Below are positions 53,266 to 62,215 of a stretch of 64,000 nucleotides of DNA, one piece after another. Source of the DNA: Lucinisca nassula. Lineage: Eukaryota; Mollusca; Bivalvia; Lucinida; Lucinidae. The stretch spans positions 102,330,316 through 102,394,315 of the forward strand of contig OY757011.1 of assembly GCA_963580285.1 (NCBI GenBank), given 5' to 3'. Below the pieces are notes generated by a model that ran no database searches, had not been told where the DNA came from, and saw nothing but the letters and a program-made list of their open reading frames with translations. The position numbers and the translations under genes were made by a program. Every line of letters starts with the position of its first letter. Positions within the stretch are counted from its first letter, which is position 1.

Positions 53266-54080
53266 CTAGTTTGACGCCACCAGTTTGTCGAGGGAAGCGA
53301 GCAGGAACTGGGCGCTGCCTGAGATATAGGAGATGTATTTTTCTGTGTTATTGGGGATGCAGGAGACTCTGCCTTCGACCCTCGAGATGGCCTGCATGAG
53401 CAGGTGGGAGTCGTACCCTCTGAGGTTGTGGAACACCACGGGAATAAAGGTGGTCTTTGGACTTAGCCTCAGCTTAAGGTTGCAGGCGTTGTGAGCTGCC
53501 CCTCGATATTTACCCGTGATATGGCAGTGGTCGCGGACAGAGTCACCGTTTAGCGATATATAGCAATTCGCGGCATTGTTATGGGCCTGATAGTCCTTTC
53601 GTGTCATCCTTATGTTTTTAGGGTTGGCTAGCTCGCTCTTAATCTCGCGCTCCTCCTCCTGGAGTAATTTTAAGAAGTGCTCTGTTGCATTTGGGCCGCG
53701 ATACTCGACAGGCGGTTTTGTTGTTCCATCACACCGCACCACGATATAACAGTAGCTGCAAGCCTCATGTTGTTGTGTTCGTTGGGTGTTACTTTTTGTA
53801 GGATCGCGTTCGGGGCCCTCGATCTTGGTGGTGAGAACCTCAAAGTCGGCATAGATGACGAATGGGGTTGGTTGCTGCTTGTGGTGGTTCTGGAAGGTGA
53901 GCTTGTTCTTACCCTCCTCTGGCATCTCCACCCGGACAGCCGTCTGGCCGATGCCTTCGCACTCGAGCTTGTGGGCCTCCAGCAGGTCTTCTCTCGTGTA
54001 GCCATGAAGACAGCGCTCACAAAAATGCTAATTATTACTGTGCTTGCTGTGGTTGTAGAGGAGACGGTTGAGATTATCAA
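53266..54080 (-). pseudogene. DNA polymerase B, exonuclease and endonuclease VII-like segment
   Basis: The frame at 53931-53266 has VIYADFEVL (Exo I, residues 25-33), RDHCHITGKYRGAAHNACN (endonuclease VII-like zinc/HNH motif) and HNLRGYDSHLLMQAI (Exo II). The Cys pair that normally precedes RDHCH appears altered (NCYISLNGDS). Upstream, in the same frame but behind a stop, CERCLHGYTREDLLEAH is a zinc-finger-like block. Near 53330 a few residues before AQFLLASL seem deleted. Ends at TAG before the next segment. Confidence 0.8.
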
Positions 54081-54108
54081 TCCAGGTGTAGTGGAGTTTA
54101 CCGCCCGT

Positions 54109-55119
54109 TCAAATCAAAAGTAGATTAATCCTTTTTATCTGTTTCGGCTGATGGCTGAGATATAGGATTGTGACACCTTTGTCCCAGCCAAAGACATTAT
54201 AGGCTAGATTGTTCTGCCGCTCAAATTTTGGTATCTGAGCGATGGGAATTGGGAAATCACTCCCACCAATGTTGAATTTATGAAGATCATTTTTATACCA
54301 CCCTGGCCTCTCCGGGTGATGTGGTGGTTTGTTCAGAGCCGCTAGGGTTGAGTATAGAAAACAGCGGACGTCCTTGTTTTTCACGTTAACCACTGCTTTC
54401 TTAGCACTTACTTCTGCTGGGAGTGGGATGTAGGACCTACCCCGCAGAGGTTGATATATGGCAATGTCCAACCAAAGGGTCTGTACCTGTTCTACAACCC
54501 CGCCAGACCCTCTCTGCGTCCACTTTTCGAGTGTTTCTTGGATCTGTGGGAAGGTTTTATCGAGAGCCCCATTGATTTCGCTGGCCTGGAGAAGGGCCTC
54601 CTGTTTGTGGCGCAGCACGGGGGTTGTGTCCTCCTCACTAACGTCTGGGTTGTCCTTTCGAAGCTGAACCTTGAGAGCCAACTGGAACTTCACACCACTC
54701 AGCGCCTCGATCTCTTCCTCGAGCTTGCTACTGATCTGGGGCACTACAGCCTCGAGGAAAGTCCTGGGGTCTGCACTATGAGGATTATTGGCAGGCACGT
54801 CCATCTGCCAACCCCTCAAGAAGTCGCCAATAACCCATGGGGTCTGCCTGAAGACTAGCTGTTGCTCAGCAGATGTAAACAAATCCAGGATCTCATCTTG
54901 ATATTCCTTGACGGATCTCAGGACTTTCTCGCGGGAGATAGGGTCAAATTCCTCTTCGATGGCTTTTCTTTTGGCGGCCTTCTTTTTGCGTGGTGGTGGG
55001 ATAGGTCGATATTTTTCAGGCTGTAAGGGTTTTAACAAGCGCCCTTTGACAGAGTCTGGGATAGGCTCATCCAAGATGTTTTGTTTGAGAGTCCAATAAT
55101 CTTCAGATATTTCATCCAA
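54109..55119 (-). pseudogene. DNA polymerase B, N-terminal region
   Basis: A 336-codon frame. PIPPPRKKKAAKRKA is a basic, proline-rich stretch near the start; YQPLRGRSYIPLPAEVSAKK, VVNVKNKDVRCFLYSTLAAL and NNLAYNVFGWDKG are the blocks shared by polymerases of this Polinton-like group. It ends with RINLLLI at a TAG. Met 55119 has an AT-rich tandem array upstream and no obvious homology before it. Confidence 0.78.
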
Positions 55120-55129
55120 AATAGCTATA

Positions 55130-55425
55130 TCTTCATATACCTATGTGTTGATATTTCTCTAATTGATATTTCTCTAATTTCTCTAACAGTTATACTTCAT
55201 ATACCTATGTGTTGATATTTCTCTAATTGACATTTCTCTAATAGCAATTCATAATACCTACGTATTGGGTATTTCTCTAAAAGTTATACTTCATATACTT
55301 ATGTGTTGATATTTCTCTAATTGATATTTCTCCAATAGTTATAATTCATAATACCTATGTATTGGTATTTCTCTAACAGTAATACTTCATATATTTATGT
55401 GTTGATATTTCTCTAATTGAAATTT
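55130..55425. repeat. AT-rich tandem array upstream of PolB
   Basis: Alternating ~60-bp units CTTCATATACCTATGTGTTG..ATATTTCTCTAATTG and ATTCATAATACCTATGTATTGG..TATTTCTCTAA, four to five in all, lying directly upstream (minus sense) of the polymerase N terminus. Confidence 0.8.
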
Positions 55426-55774
55426 ATCCTGGAAAGTCGTTTCGCTTCTTTTTGGAAACTTTTAGCATAGTGTTTCTTATGGTAGTATTGGTTATAGGCG
55501 CTAGTAGCGCCGCATGGTTTGCACAGCTTACAGCCACCCGACGACCTCGACAGATCCAAAGACCCCCGCCTCTGGAGAAAACGGCGTTGTGGATACAACA
55601 GTAGGTTCCTCGACATCTCCTCCCACAAGCTTCTGTTGTTCCGATCCTGATCCATGCACACTCCCGCGATGTTTTTCTGGAATTAGCAGTATTGTGGGCA
55701 GCACGGTAGATTCCTCTACATCTCTTCCCACAAACTTCATTTGTTCTGACCTTGATCCAAGCACACTCCTGCAT
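55424..55774 (-). CDS. Small Cys-rich protein with repeated zinc-binding-like motif
   Basis: A 116-codon frame, MQECAWIKVRTNEVCGKRCR and CAWIRIGTTEACGRRCRGTY: the pattern C-x9-C-G-x2-C-x3-Y-x3-H is present twice, about 37 residues apart. In the first repeat one Cys (YRAAHN versus YCCIHN) is replaced. Same strand as the polymerase. Compact zinc-binding repeats of this type occur in large DNA virus and Polinton-like gene sets (inference). No function assigned. Confidence 0.5.
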   Translation of the reverse strand: MQECAWIKVRTNEVCGKRCRGIYRAAHNTANSRKTSRECAWIRIGTTEACGRRCRGTYCCIHNAVFSRGGGLWICRGRRVAVSCANHAALLAPITNTTIRNTMLKVSKKKRNDFPG

Positions 55775-55903
55775 TATGTTCTCTTTATAGTCTATATATA
55801 AATATTGTCTAAATCATCGACCAGTCATCTTTGGCTAATATGGCGCGTTACTTCGTCGCGTTCGGTCTTCCCGGCCAGGGGACCCAGCTCAGTTGCCGTC
55901 ATA

Positions 55904-56227
55904 TCACAAAAAACAATCCCCTGCGGCAAGTCTATCTAGGGCCCACCCTCCACCCTCTATCTTGCTCAGTATTGTGCCTATGGGGTCAATGTTGGCCAGG
56001 ACGGTGCCACAGCGGGCGCTGTAGATATTCACGAACATCGGAGAGTCCCACTGGCGATTGTAAGCGCTGGCTGATTCCGCACACCGGGTAATCGCTGCGT
56101 CGTAGCACCCGCGTTCAATTCGTTGGGCGAAATCACGGCTGCGCTGCTCGTCGAAGTGTAGGTCTTGAGCAAGGGCTTTGTAAAAGAGATCCCTGTAGCA
56201 TTTGCGGGTGTCAATAGGCTCTTGCAT
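55904..56227 (-). CDS. TFIIS central-domain-like protein
   Basis: A 107-codon frame starting MQEPIDTRKCYRDLFYKALA. The arrangement RD.FYKAL, then RIERGCYDAAITRC, then W..PMFVNIYSARCGTVLANI resembles the middle domain of transcription elongation factor S-II (R-x-L-x-x-AL ... IE..IY ... Y..R.R....NL). No C-terminal zinc ribbon follows, so it would be a partial or diverged homologue. It shares strand and GC-rich composition with the polymerase and is probably part of the same element. Confidence 0.45.
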   Translation of the reverse strand: MQEPIDTRKCYRDLFYKALAQDLHFDEQRSRDFAQRIERGCYDAAITRCAESASAYNRQWDSPMFVNIYSARCGTVLANIDPIGTILSKIEGGGWALDRLAAGDCFL

Positions 56228-56300
56228 TCTGATTCTTTATAATCCTTATATTTAAGTATTTCTAAATTATTCGCTATTATTTTTTTACGTCGGGCACCAC

Positions 56301-56341
56301 GCTAGAGGGCCCGCCTGAGGGGTGGGCGGGCCCCTCTAGCT
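56301..56341. repeat. GC-rich hairpin GCTAGAGGGCCCGCC
   Basis: 15-bp arm, 9-base loop, complementary arm GGCGGGCCCCTCTAGC with one bulged base. It lies just upstream (minus sense) of the TFIIS-like frame. Confidence 0.8.
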
Positions 56342-56361
56342 GGTGGGAGATAATATGTGCC

Positions 56362-56454
56362 CCACATCGCGCACACGTGCATGCATGTGCGCCAGAACCC
56401 AACATGCATGCATATGTATGTGCGACATGCATGCACATGTGTGCGCGATGTGAA
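56362..56454. repeat. Inverted repeat CACATCGCGCACACGTGCAT
   Basis: Arms of about 26-28 bp (CACATCGCGCACAC..TGCATGCATGT and its complement) around CATGCATATGTATG. Could be an end or a replication/packaging hairpin of the polymerase element, or a separate repeat. Confidence 0.75.
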
Positions 56455-56479
56455 AGTGTCCCAGAACCCTCATTGTATA

Positions 56480-56840
56480 TATAGAGGATCTTACATGAGT
56501 GTTCATGTATTATTGAATTTATTAAACGAGTTGAGGAAAAGGGATTAAATGCGAGGCTTTGCCGAGCATTTTATCTCTTTTTCTCACCGAGTTTAATAAA
56601 TTCAATAATACATGAGCACGAATGCAAGATTCTATTATCATATGACATTTAAAGCGCATTTTATTCACGATTGTTTACAAAAATGTCAATATTCCGCCGT
56701 TAGTAAACGCGACGTCGTACATGTAACGTTACAGAACGTATGTAGCTAATTTGCATATTTAATCCACTAGTGGATTATCGAAAATATTACATGGCGTTAT
56801 TACACTCTCAGACGCGACGTCATATGATAAACTACTATCT
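56480..56840 (-). repeat. Inverted copy of the 28850-29920 repeat
   Basis: CATGTATTATTGAATTTATTAAACGAG, TTAAATGCGAGGC hairpin, ATATGACATTTAAAGCGCATTTTATTCACGATTG and AATCCACTAGTGGATTATCG, all in reverse order to 29560-29900. Confidence 0.8.
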
Positions 56841-57018
56841 TCTTAAATGGACATACAGATTTTCTATTTAGTAACGTTATAATATACAATAAATATATAT
56901 CTTATAGTTTCAAATATTCGTGGCTCTCTATCAGAATAATCAAATCAGCAAATAAAAATAAAAAACCTCATCGGTCATCCAACCCGATCTCCTATTTAAG
57001 CCCCGTGAAAAGCAAAGT

Positions 57019-57140
57019 GGGGCCGAAGTGTCTAGGTATATTGGGCCGAAATGTCTAGGGGCCGAGGTGTCCAGGGGCCGACCCGTCTAGGGTTTCAATT
57101 TTATGTGGGGCCGAGGTGGTTTTGGGGCCGAAGTGTCCTG
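57019..57140 (-). repeat. Minisatellite GGGGCCGAGGTGTC, inverted
   Basis: Five to six units (GGGCCGAAGTGTCTAG, GGGGCCGAGGTGTCCAG ..), ending GGGGCCGAAGTGTCCTGTTACCGTACTAAT, the mirror of GTACTAATG..CCAGACACTTCGGCCCC at 48480. Confidence 0.85.
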
Positions 57141-57214
57141 TTACCGTACTAATCTTCCTTGTGGCACTCTTTTCCTGGGTAGAAACCAGTAGTAAGCAAT
57201 CTTGCTCAAAGAAA

Positions 57215-57297
57215 CAACACTTGGCGCTTGCGGGGATCAAACCGGCTACCTCTCGATCTCAAATCCGATTCTTTACCACTGCACCACAGCGCTTCAC
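57215..57297 (-). mobile_element. tRNA-like SINE head
   Basis: Minus strand GCGCTGTGGTGCAGTGGTAAAG (A box) and GGTTTGATCCCCGC (B box), with TTGAGAT in the anticodon position. The GGCGC/GCGCC acceptor ends pair partly. A degenerate tRNA gene is the alternative. Confidence 0.5.
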
Positions 57298-57488
57298 ATA
57301 TGGAAGATATCATATGCGAGACATTTATTTTTAAAAATAGCTTTATACAACAATTACGACTACACTAACAGATGAGTTTTTTTAGGGCAGATTAGGCTAT
57401 ACACATGAGAGTTACCTGCCCTTTTGTCTCTCATGGACATAAAATGGGGACAATATTGTTCTGGTGATAGTGACTTATTTTTATTGGC

Positions 57489-57692
57489 TTATTACGAAAA
57501 CACTGATGAGGCGGTTCTAACGAGTACCCACAATCTATATTGCGCCTCGATGAGGCGGTTCTTACGAGTACCCACAATCTTTATTTAATAGCAGAAATAA
57601 GAAAAATTAGGTTTACCCCTGTAAATCCCCGTTTTACTATATAAAAGTGGGGTTCAAGGGGGTCCAAATTATATAGGGGTGTTTTCTTGATG
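57489..57692 (+). mobile_element. CATNACGA MITE missing its left arm
   Basis: TTATTACGAAAACAC joins directly to the hairpin centre (TGATGAGGCGG), then a second GCGCCTCGATGAGGCGG.. half, then the normal right side to GTGTTTTCTTGATG. The left ~110 bp are deleted to the dyad. Confidence 0.8.
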
Positions 57693-57817
57693 TCCTCATA
57701 CAACTTGTAGGTAATGAGCACAGCCGTAAAATCTTGGACAAGTTTGAATTTGGGCAGATCGGATTATTCACATGAGAGTTACTTGCTCTTTAGTCTTCCA
57801 TAGAGGTGGGAATATAA

Positions 57818-57976
57818 GAATCTGATATGGGGTTCTGGTGTAGATGAGCGTTTCCAACCGGCCGAGGGATGACCGTGCTGAGCGGAACCGAGGCTACGCC
57901 GAGGTTCCGCTCAGCACGGTCATCCCGAGGGTTGGAAACGCCCATCTACAACAGAACCCCATATTGGATTCTTTTT
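57818..57976. repeat. Long foldback, arms ~75 bp
   Basis: AATCTGATATGGGGTTCTGG..GTAGATGAGCGTTTCCAACC..GGATGACCGTGCTGAGCGGA faces its complement around GAGGCTACGCC. Only a handful of mismatches. GC-rich and strongly structured. Confidence 0.88.
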
Positions 57977-58720
57977 CTTGCACAACACCTCCGGTTAGTT
58001 TTGACAGCTCGCACATGAATATTGTTTGCAAAATAAAAGTAGTGCGGAAGTAGTTCCGGCAGTTGAATAGAATTGAAGCGCATTTATGTTAGTTGACTGG
58101 GTCGGAACACCAGGGTAAGGACATAAATTTCTATCCCAGGGTAAAATCACGGATTTCCATGTCTGGTGTGCAAGAAAATGATATCTGCTTGACAGTGGAT
58201 TCATTTATGATAGTATCTATATCAAACGTGCAGGAAAATGTTGTCCGATAGACACTGGCTTCACTTTTGATAAAATATTCGGTAATGAGGACAGGCATAA
58301 AATCTCGGACAAGTTTGCGTTTGGCTGGCATAAGAGGTACACATCCTTGAGGGCCTCATTGTTACATGTATGGTTACGACGTCCCGCAAACCCACATGTT
58401 GACAAGACGACCGAAGGCGATCTCCGACAGGTGCACGGCCAACCGTACGGCAAATCACTAGGAAGATATCATATGCGAGACATTAATTTTTAACAATAAA
58501 TTTATACAACAATTAACACTACACTAACAGAATATTTGTTTCTATATCATTTCACGGCGCTGTTACGAAGGCAAAACTAAGTTTTACTCTCGGAACCGCG
58601 ACGTGAAAATCATATAGAAACAAATAACACAAAACACAAAAACGCCCGAAAAAATGGCCGGCTTTTAGCACTTCCACATCAGGTGGACTTAATTTAATTC
58701 ATATGAACTGTCTAATGGTT
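57977..58720. other. No gene seen
   Basis: Short AGGAAAATGTTGTC / AAGAAAATGATATC repeats and an ATGCGAGACATTAATTTTTAAC sequence also present at 57311-57340. No coding homology. Confidence 0.4.
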
Positions 58721-58724
58721 CACC

Positions 58725-58870
58725 GGCCCCGATAGCTCAGTGGTAGAGCGTCCACTTCGGGAATGGGAGGCCCCGGGTTCGATCCCCGGCCGCGCCATAC
58801 CAAAGGGGTGAAAATGGTACTAGGAGCTCCATTGGCTGACGCTTGCATTATCAGGGGTAGTCCTAGGAAG
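58725..58870 (+). mobile_element. tRNA-derived SINE
   Basis: 58725-58796 is tRNA-like: GATAGCTCAGTGGTAGAGCG (A box), GGGTTCGATCCCCGG (perfect T arm). The acceptor ends GGCCCCG/CCGCGCC pair at only five of seven positions and the anticodon stem is weak. Same head type as 344-664. Confidence 0.65.
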
Positions 58871-58943
58871 ATAAATGAAGGCAGGTAAGTATTTGTTAGA
58901 GGATACTTTGTTTGTCGCAATAAAAGCTCTACAGAGCTTATGT

Positions 58944-60286
58944 TACGAGGACTGTTCAAATATGAATGCAAATAGAACGTTTTCTCATGCACTAATGCGA
59001 AAATCACCTGGAAATAAATATCACAGCGTTGAAAAACATTTTACCTATACATTGATACCAAACCTGTTAAAATCCGTGCACTTTAGCCATGTATATCGTT
59101 CGATAAACACTGGCTACTCTTGTATACTAATACAAAACATGGTTGGAAGAAGGTCAGAGTACGCCGTTGAAATACGGTCCTATATTAAGAATCGTTGTAT
59201 TCTTGGTATACGGTGCAAAGACATTTTTGATGAAATATGTTCGGTTTATGGGCATAATGAAATGTCTTTTCCGACAGTTTTTCGTTGGTGTAAGAAATTC
59301 AGCTGTGGGCTAGGCTCAACAGAAGATGCACCACATGATCGTCGGCCGAAAAGAGCAACATCTGCCAAGATGATTGCTAGAGTGAAAGAAATAGTTGCTA
59401 CCGATGCACGATACACCACTAGGCAAATAGCTAGTATGGTTGGCATCTCATTAGGAGCAGCTCATACAATTCTGAAACGGGATTTGAAAATGAGAAAGAT
59501 CTGTGCTAGATGGATTCCCCATCTGTTGACAGATGAGCAGAAAAAGACCCGCGTTCAGTGCGCCAAGAAGTTGCTTAAAAAGTTTCCAAATTACAATGCA
59601 CGGTCTTTTGCTAATGTCGTCACAGATGACGAGACATGGGTTCACTTTTATGAGCCAAAACGAAAGATTCAAAACAAAATATGGGCAACAAAGTATTGCA
59701 AAAGACCATGCATTGCAAAGCGGACCATGAGCGTCAAGAAGGTAATGTATGCCGTATTCTTTTCAAATCAGGGCCCTGCTATTCAGGTTGCCGTGCCTAA
59801 AGGCAAATCTGTAAATGCGAAGTTTTACAAGAATAAAGTTCTTCGAAAATTGAAGAAATATTTCAAAGAACGAAGACCCGCCACTGGTTTGGCCAATGTC
59901 AGATTGCTACATGACAATGCGTCATCGCACAAGGCGTTCATTGTGCAAGACTATCTGAAGCAGGAAAAGGTTGTTGAACTCCCTCACCCCCCGTATCCCC
60001 TGACCTTGCCCCGTGTGATTTTTTGTGTTCCCGCGGCTGAAAAAATACCTTTTCTGGTGGAAAATTTGTACAGCGCAAACACCTCAGTTCTGCAATATTC
60101 CAGTGCCTTCATAGTATACCTCGAAAAGACTACCAAAATGCATTGAATGATTGGATCAGACGACTGAAAGTTTGTATATCTGTTAAAGGGGAATACTTTG
60201 AGGGGACAAGATAAATTTTTCATCGAAATCTATCACGGAATCATTTTTATGTGCTTAGTTGCATTCATATTTGAACAGTCCTCGTA
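58944..60286 (+). mobile_element. Mariner transposon copy B, 1343 bp
   Basis: TIRs TACGAGGACTGTTCAAATAT(GAATGCA) at the left and the inverse ending CAGTCCTCGTA, with TA target. Near-identical to copy A (31562-32894), including the short non-coding ends. Confidence 0.93.
59139..60146 (+). pseudogene. Mariner transposase, copy B (late frameshift)
   Basis: The frame is open far upstream, but the first Met that fits mariner proteins is MVGRRSEYAVEIRSY at 59139. N-terminal helix-turn-helix (YGHNEMSFPTVFRWCKKF; RQIASMVGISLGAAHTIL), first Asp DDETWVHFYEPK, second Asp LLHDNASSHKA. The third-Asp block is lost: after PHPPYP a one-base deletion gives LTLPRVIF instead of the DLAPCDFF reading seen in copy A. 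Probably inactive; damage sites differ from copy A. Confidence 0.9.
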
Positions 60287-61224
60287 TTTGTTTCGAATAT
60301 GCGACGTTAAATAAAGCTTCTTTATCTTTATCTTTTATACATTACACATTATACCGCGTATATGACCTTCAAGTCCCAATTAGTTACTGAGGTCATAGAT
60401 ACAACTTATCCGTTGTGGAACCAATCAGGTGAGTAGGTACCATTTCTCTTTTATAGTCGCTAGAAGTGTGGTGACACCTACGTGTTCGTGTTCCGAGTTT
60501 TGTCCGCCTTTGCTGGGCTCTATCCCAATGGGTCGTCCAATGCCTGCTCACGTACAGCAGTGAGCAGCTGGTCACAACATCTACCAACAACCCATCAGGC
60601 ACACGTCGGAAGGGCAACGTCAAATCAACGTCGGTGCAACGGCATTAAAGTTATGACGTTGCACGGACGTTGCTGTAACGTCACAATTACGTCATGTGCC
60701 TGCGGGAAAAGTGCTTAGAACCAATAACGAACGTCTACAATACGGTTCACAAAACGTATACACTACAAACATGTCCATGCATATACAGTTATCGCGCATG
60801 CGCTGACCAGACAAACATGCTGATCAGGGCATCCGACAATAACCGTGCAGCAGACCTACGCTTGACTCAGAAAAAAATTAACGACACCCAGTGCTTGAAA
60901 CAAGAATACTCAAAATTTACGCTCCTTTACTGAGCACTACTGAAATCAATTTTTTTGTTCACTATAACTGAGCACAACAACCGTCAAATTCGTGCTCACC
61001 GCATTAGCACAGGCAAGAGGCAATTGAACAGACTGCGCCTTTGCCCTACCTGGTCATTCGCCACTTACAGAACAATGCTCAGTTTCAGACCCCTCTCAGC
61101 GACAAGACCCATAAATGAGCCCCGCCAAGCGAATTTGTGTCTTCGAGCATTCCGTCATGACAAATTTTAACTGCGCGCATGCCCAGCCATTCAAAGGTGC
61201 CAGGGATATGGCTTTCTGTCTGAA
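60287..61224. other. No gene seen
   Basis: 60580-60700 is rich in CAACGTC/GACGTTG short inverted motifs. The several short frames have no recognisable content. Confidence 0.4.
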
Positions 61225-61330
61225 GGTTCCTCTTGATTCACTGCTTGAATGAGCGAGCAGCGAAGGTTCTGGCGAGACTGCGCGGATGCGCAGGCTCGCC
61301 TGAACCTTCGCTGCTCGCATAGGCGATAAG
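61225..61330. repeat. Foldback GCGAGCAGCGAAGGTTCTGG
   Basis: Arms of about 30 bp, GCGAGCAGCGAAGGTTC..GGCGAGACTGCGC facing GCGCAGGCTCGCC..GAACCTTCGCTGCTCGC. Belongs to the same style as the GCGCAGACTGATCAGAGTC repeats at 48.2 kb. Confidence 0.85.
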
Positions 61331-61463
61331 TACCAAAATCGCTTGACGGGGTCCAAATATCAAATTCATTTAATTTGCAACACCTAGAAACTGAAAACAG
61401 GAAGATTTTTACCGCCCACTACACACTGTGATTCTATCTTTGAACGGGTCTTCACTATTTGCC

Positions 61464-61676
61464 TTAACCCTTATCTTAGTATTCACGACAACCCCTATCT
61501 TTGGAAACAGTGTAGATCCAGATCAGATGGCTTCTGAAGAAGCCGTCTGATCAGGATCTACACTGTTTGGCATTCAGTTTATGAATTTGTAGCAATACAT
61601 TACATCAAATAATTTGATTCGCTGATAGACAGAAATGGGTGTGGCTTAAATGAATATTCAGCAAGATAAGGGTTAA
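61464..61676 (+). mobile_element. 213-bp TTAA palindromic MITE
   Basis: TTAACCCTTATCTTAG to AGCAAGATAAGGGTTAA, central palindrome GTAGATCCAGATCAGATGGC..GCCGTCTGATCAGGATCTAC. Very close to 37680-37892. Confidence 0.9.
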
Positions 61677-61751
61677 AAATGCCCAACTCACATCACTTCC
61701 GTGTTTGGTAGCCATAACATTAGAACAGACTTTCATTGTCGGATCATTACA

Positions 61752-61797
61752 GGGCCACTGATGAGGCTTTATTAGCCGAAACTACGTAGTATGACCC
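61752..61797 (+). ncRNA. Hammerhead ribozyme (type I, very short stem III)
   Basis: Core CTGATGA (61758-61764), stem II GGCT/AGCC (61765-61768 with 61774-61777) closed by TTATT, GAAA (61778-61781), stem III ACT/AGT (61781-61783 with 61788-61790; an A-T pair may extend it), cleavage triplet GTA (61789-61791). Stem I GGGCCA (61752-61757) pairs with TGACCC (61792-61797) except one C-A mismatch. Short stem III is typical of the hammerheads in retrozymes and Penelope-like elements (known family feature). Predicted cut is after A61791. Confidence 0.8.
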
Positions 61798-61836
61798 ATC
61801 TTCTTTCTTATGAATGTTTTCATTGCTCTTAAACAT

Positions 61837-61945
61837 AGGCGTGTTTTCGTGATGGATGAGATGTTTGCAGAATGTGAACGGACGACGACGGATGCCGGGG
61901 CATGAGTATACTCACTTGCTGAGCTTGCGGCTAGGTGAGCTAAAG
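61837..61945 (+). repeat. MITE end scar plus hairpin-class repeat end
   Basis: ATAGGCGTGTTTTCGTGATG (about 61837-61856) is the isolated right terminus of the CATNACGA family. Then GGACGACGACGGATGCCGGGG..CTCACTTGCTGAGCTTGCGGCTAGGTGAGCTAAAG, the usual end of satellite-bearing elements. Confidence 0.65.
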
Positions 61946-61974
61946 ACCTAATGACCAATCTCATTGTTGACGGG

Positions 61975-62215
61975 CCTCCGTGGCCTAGTGGTTAAGAGCG
62001 TTGACTCGTTAAGAGCGTTGACTCTTGATCATTAGGTCTCTCACCGCTGTGGTTCGAGCCTCGCTCGGATCACAAGTGAGATGCCAAATTCTGCAACGGA
62101 AAGTCTGGTGGTTTTTCTCCGGGTACTCAGGTTTTCGCCCACAAAGTTGGAAGAAACGTCTCCAAAATGACCTTTACAGTCTTGACGGGGACGTTAAACC
62201 GCAAATCAAACAAAC
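61975..62215 (+). mobile_element. tRNA-derived SINE with duplicated head segment
   Basis: GGCCTCCGTGGCCTAGTGGTTAAGAG (A box) and GGTTCGAGCC (B box); GTTAAGAGCGTTGACTC is present twice in a row inside the head. The body GCCAAATTCTGCAACGGAAAG leads to the common tail TTGACGGGGACGTTAAACCGCAAATC. Confidence 0.75.

Noticed and set aside
60393..61356. Short frames between mariner B and the 213-bp MITE
   Set aside because: No recognisable domain, no splice-site pairs with consistent phase.
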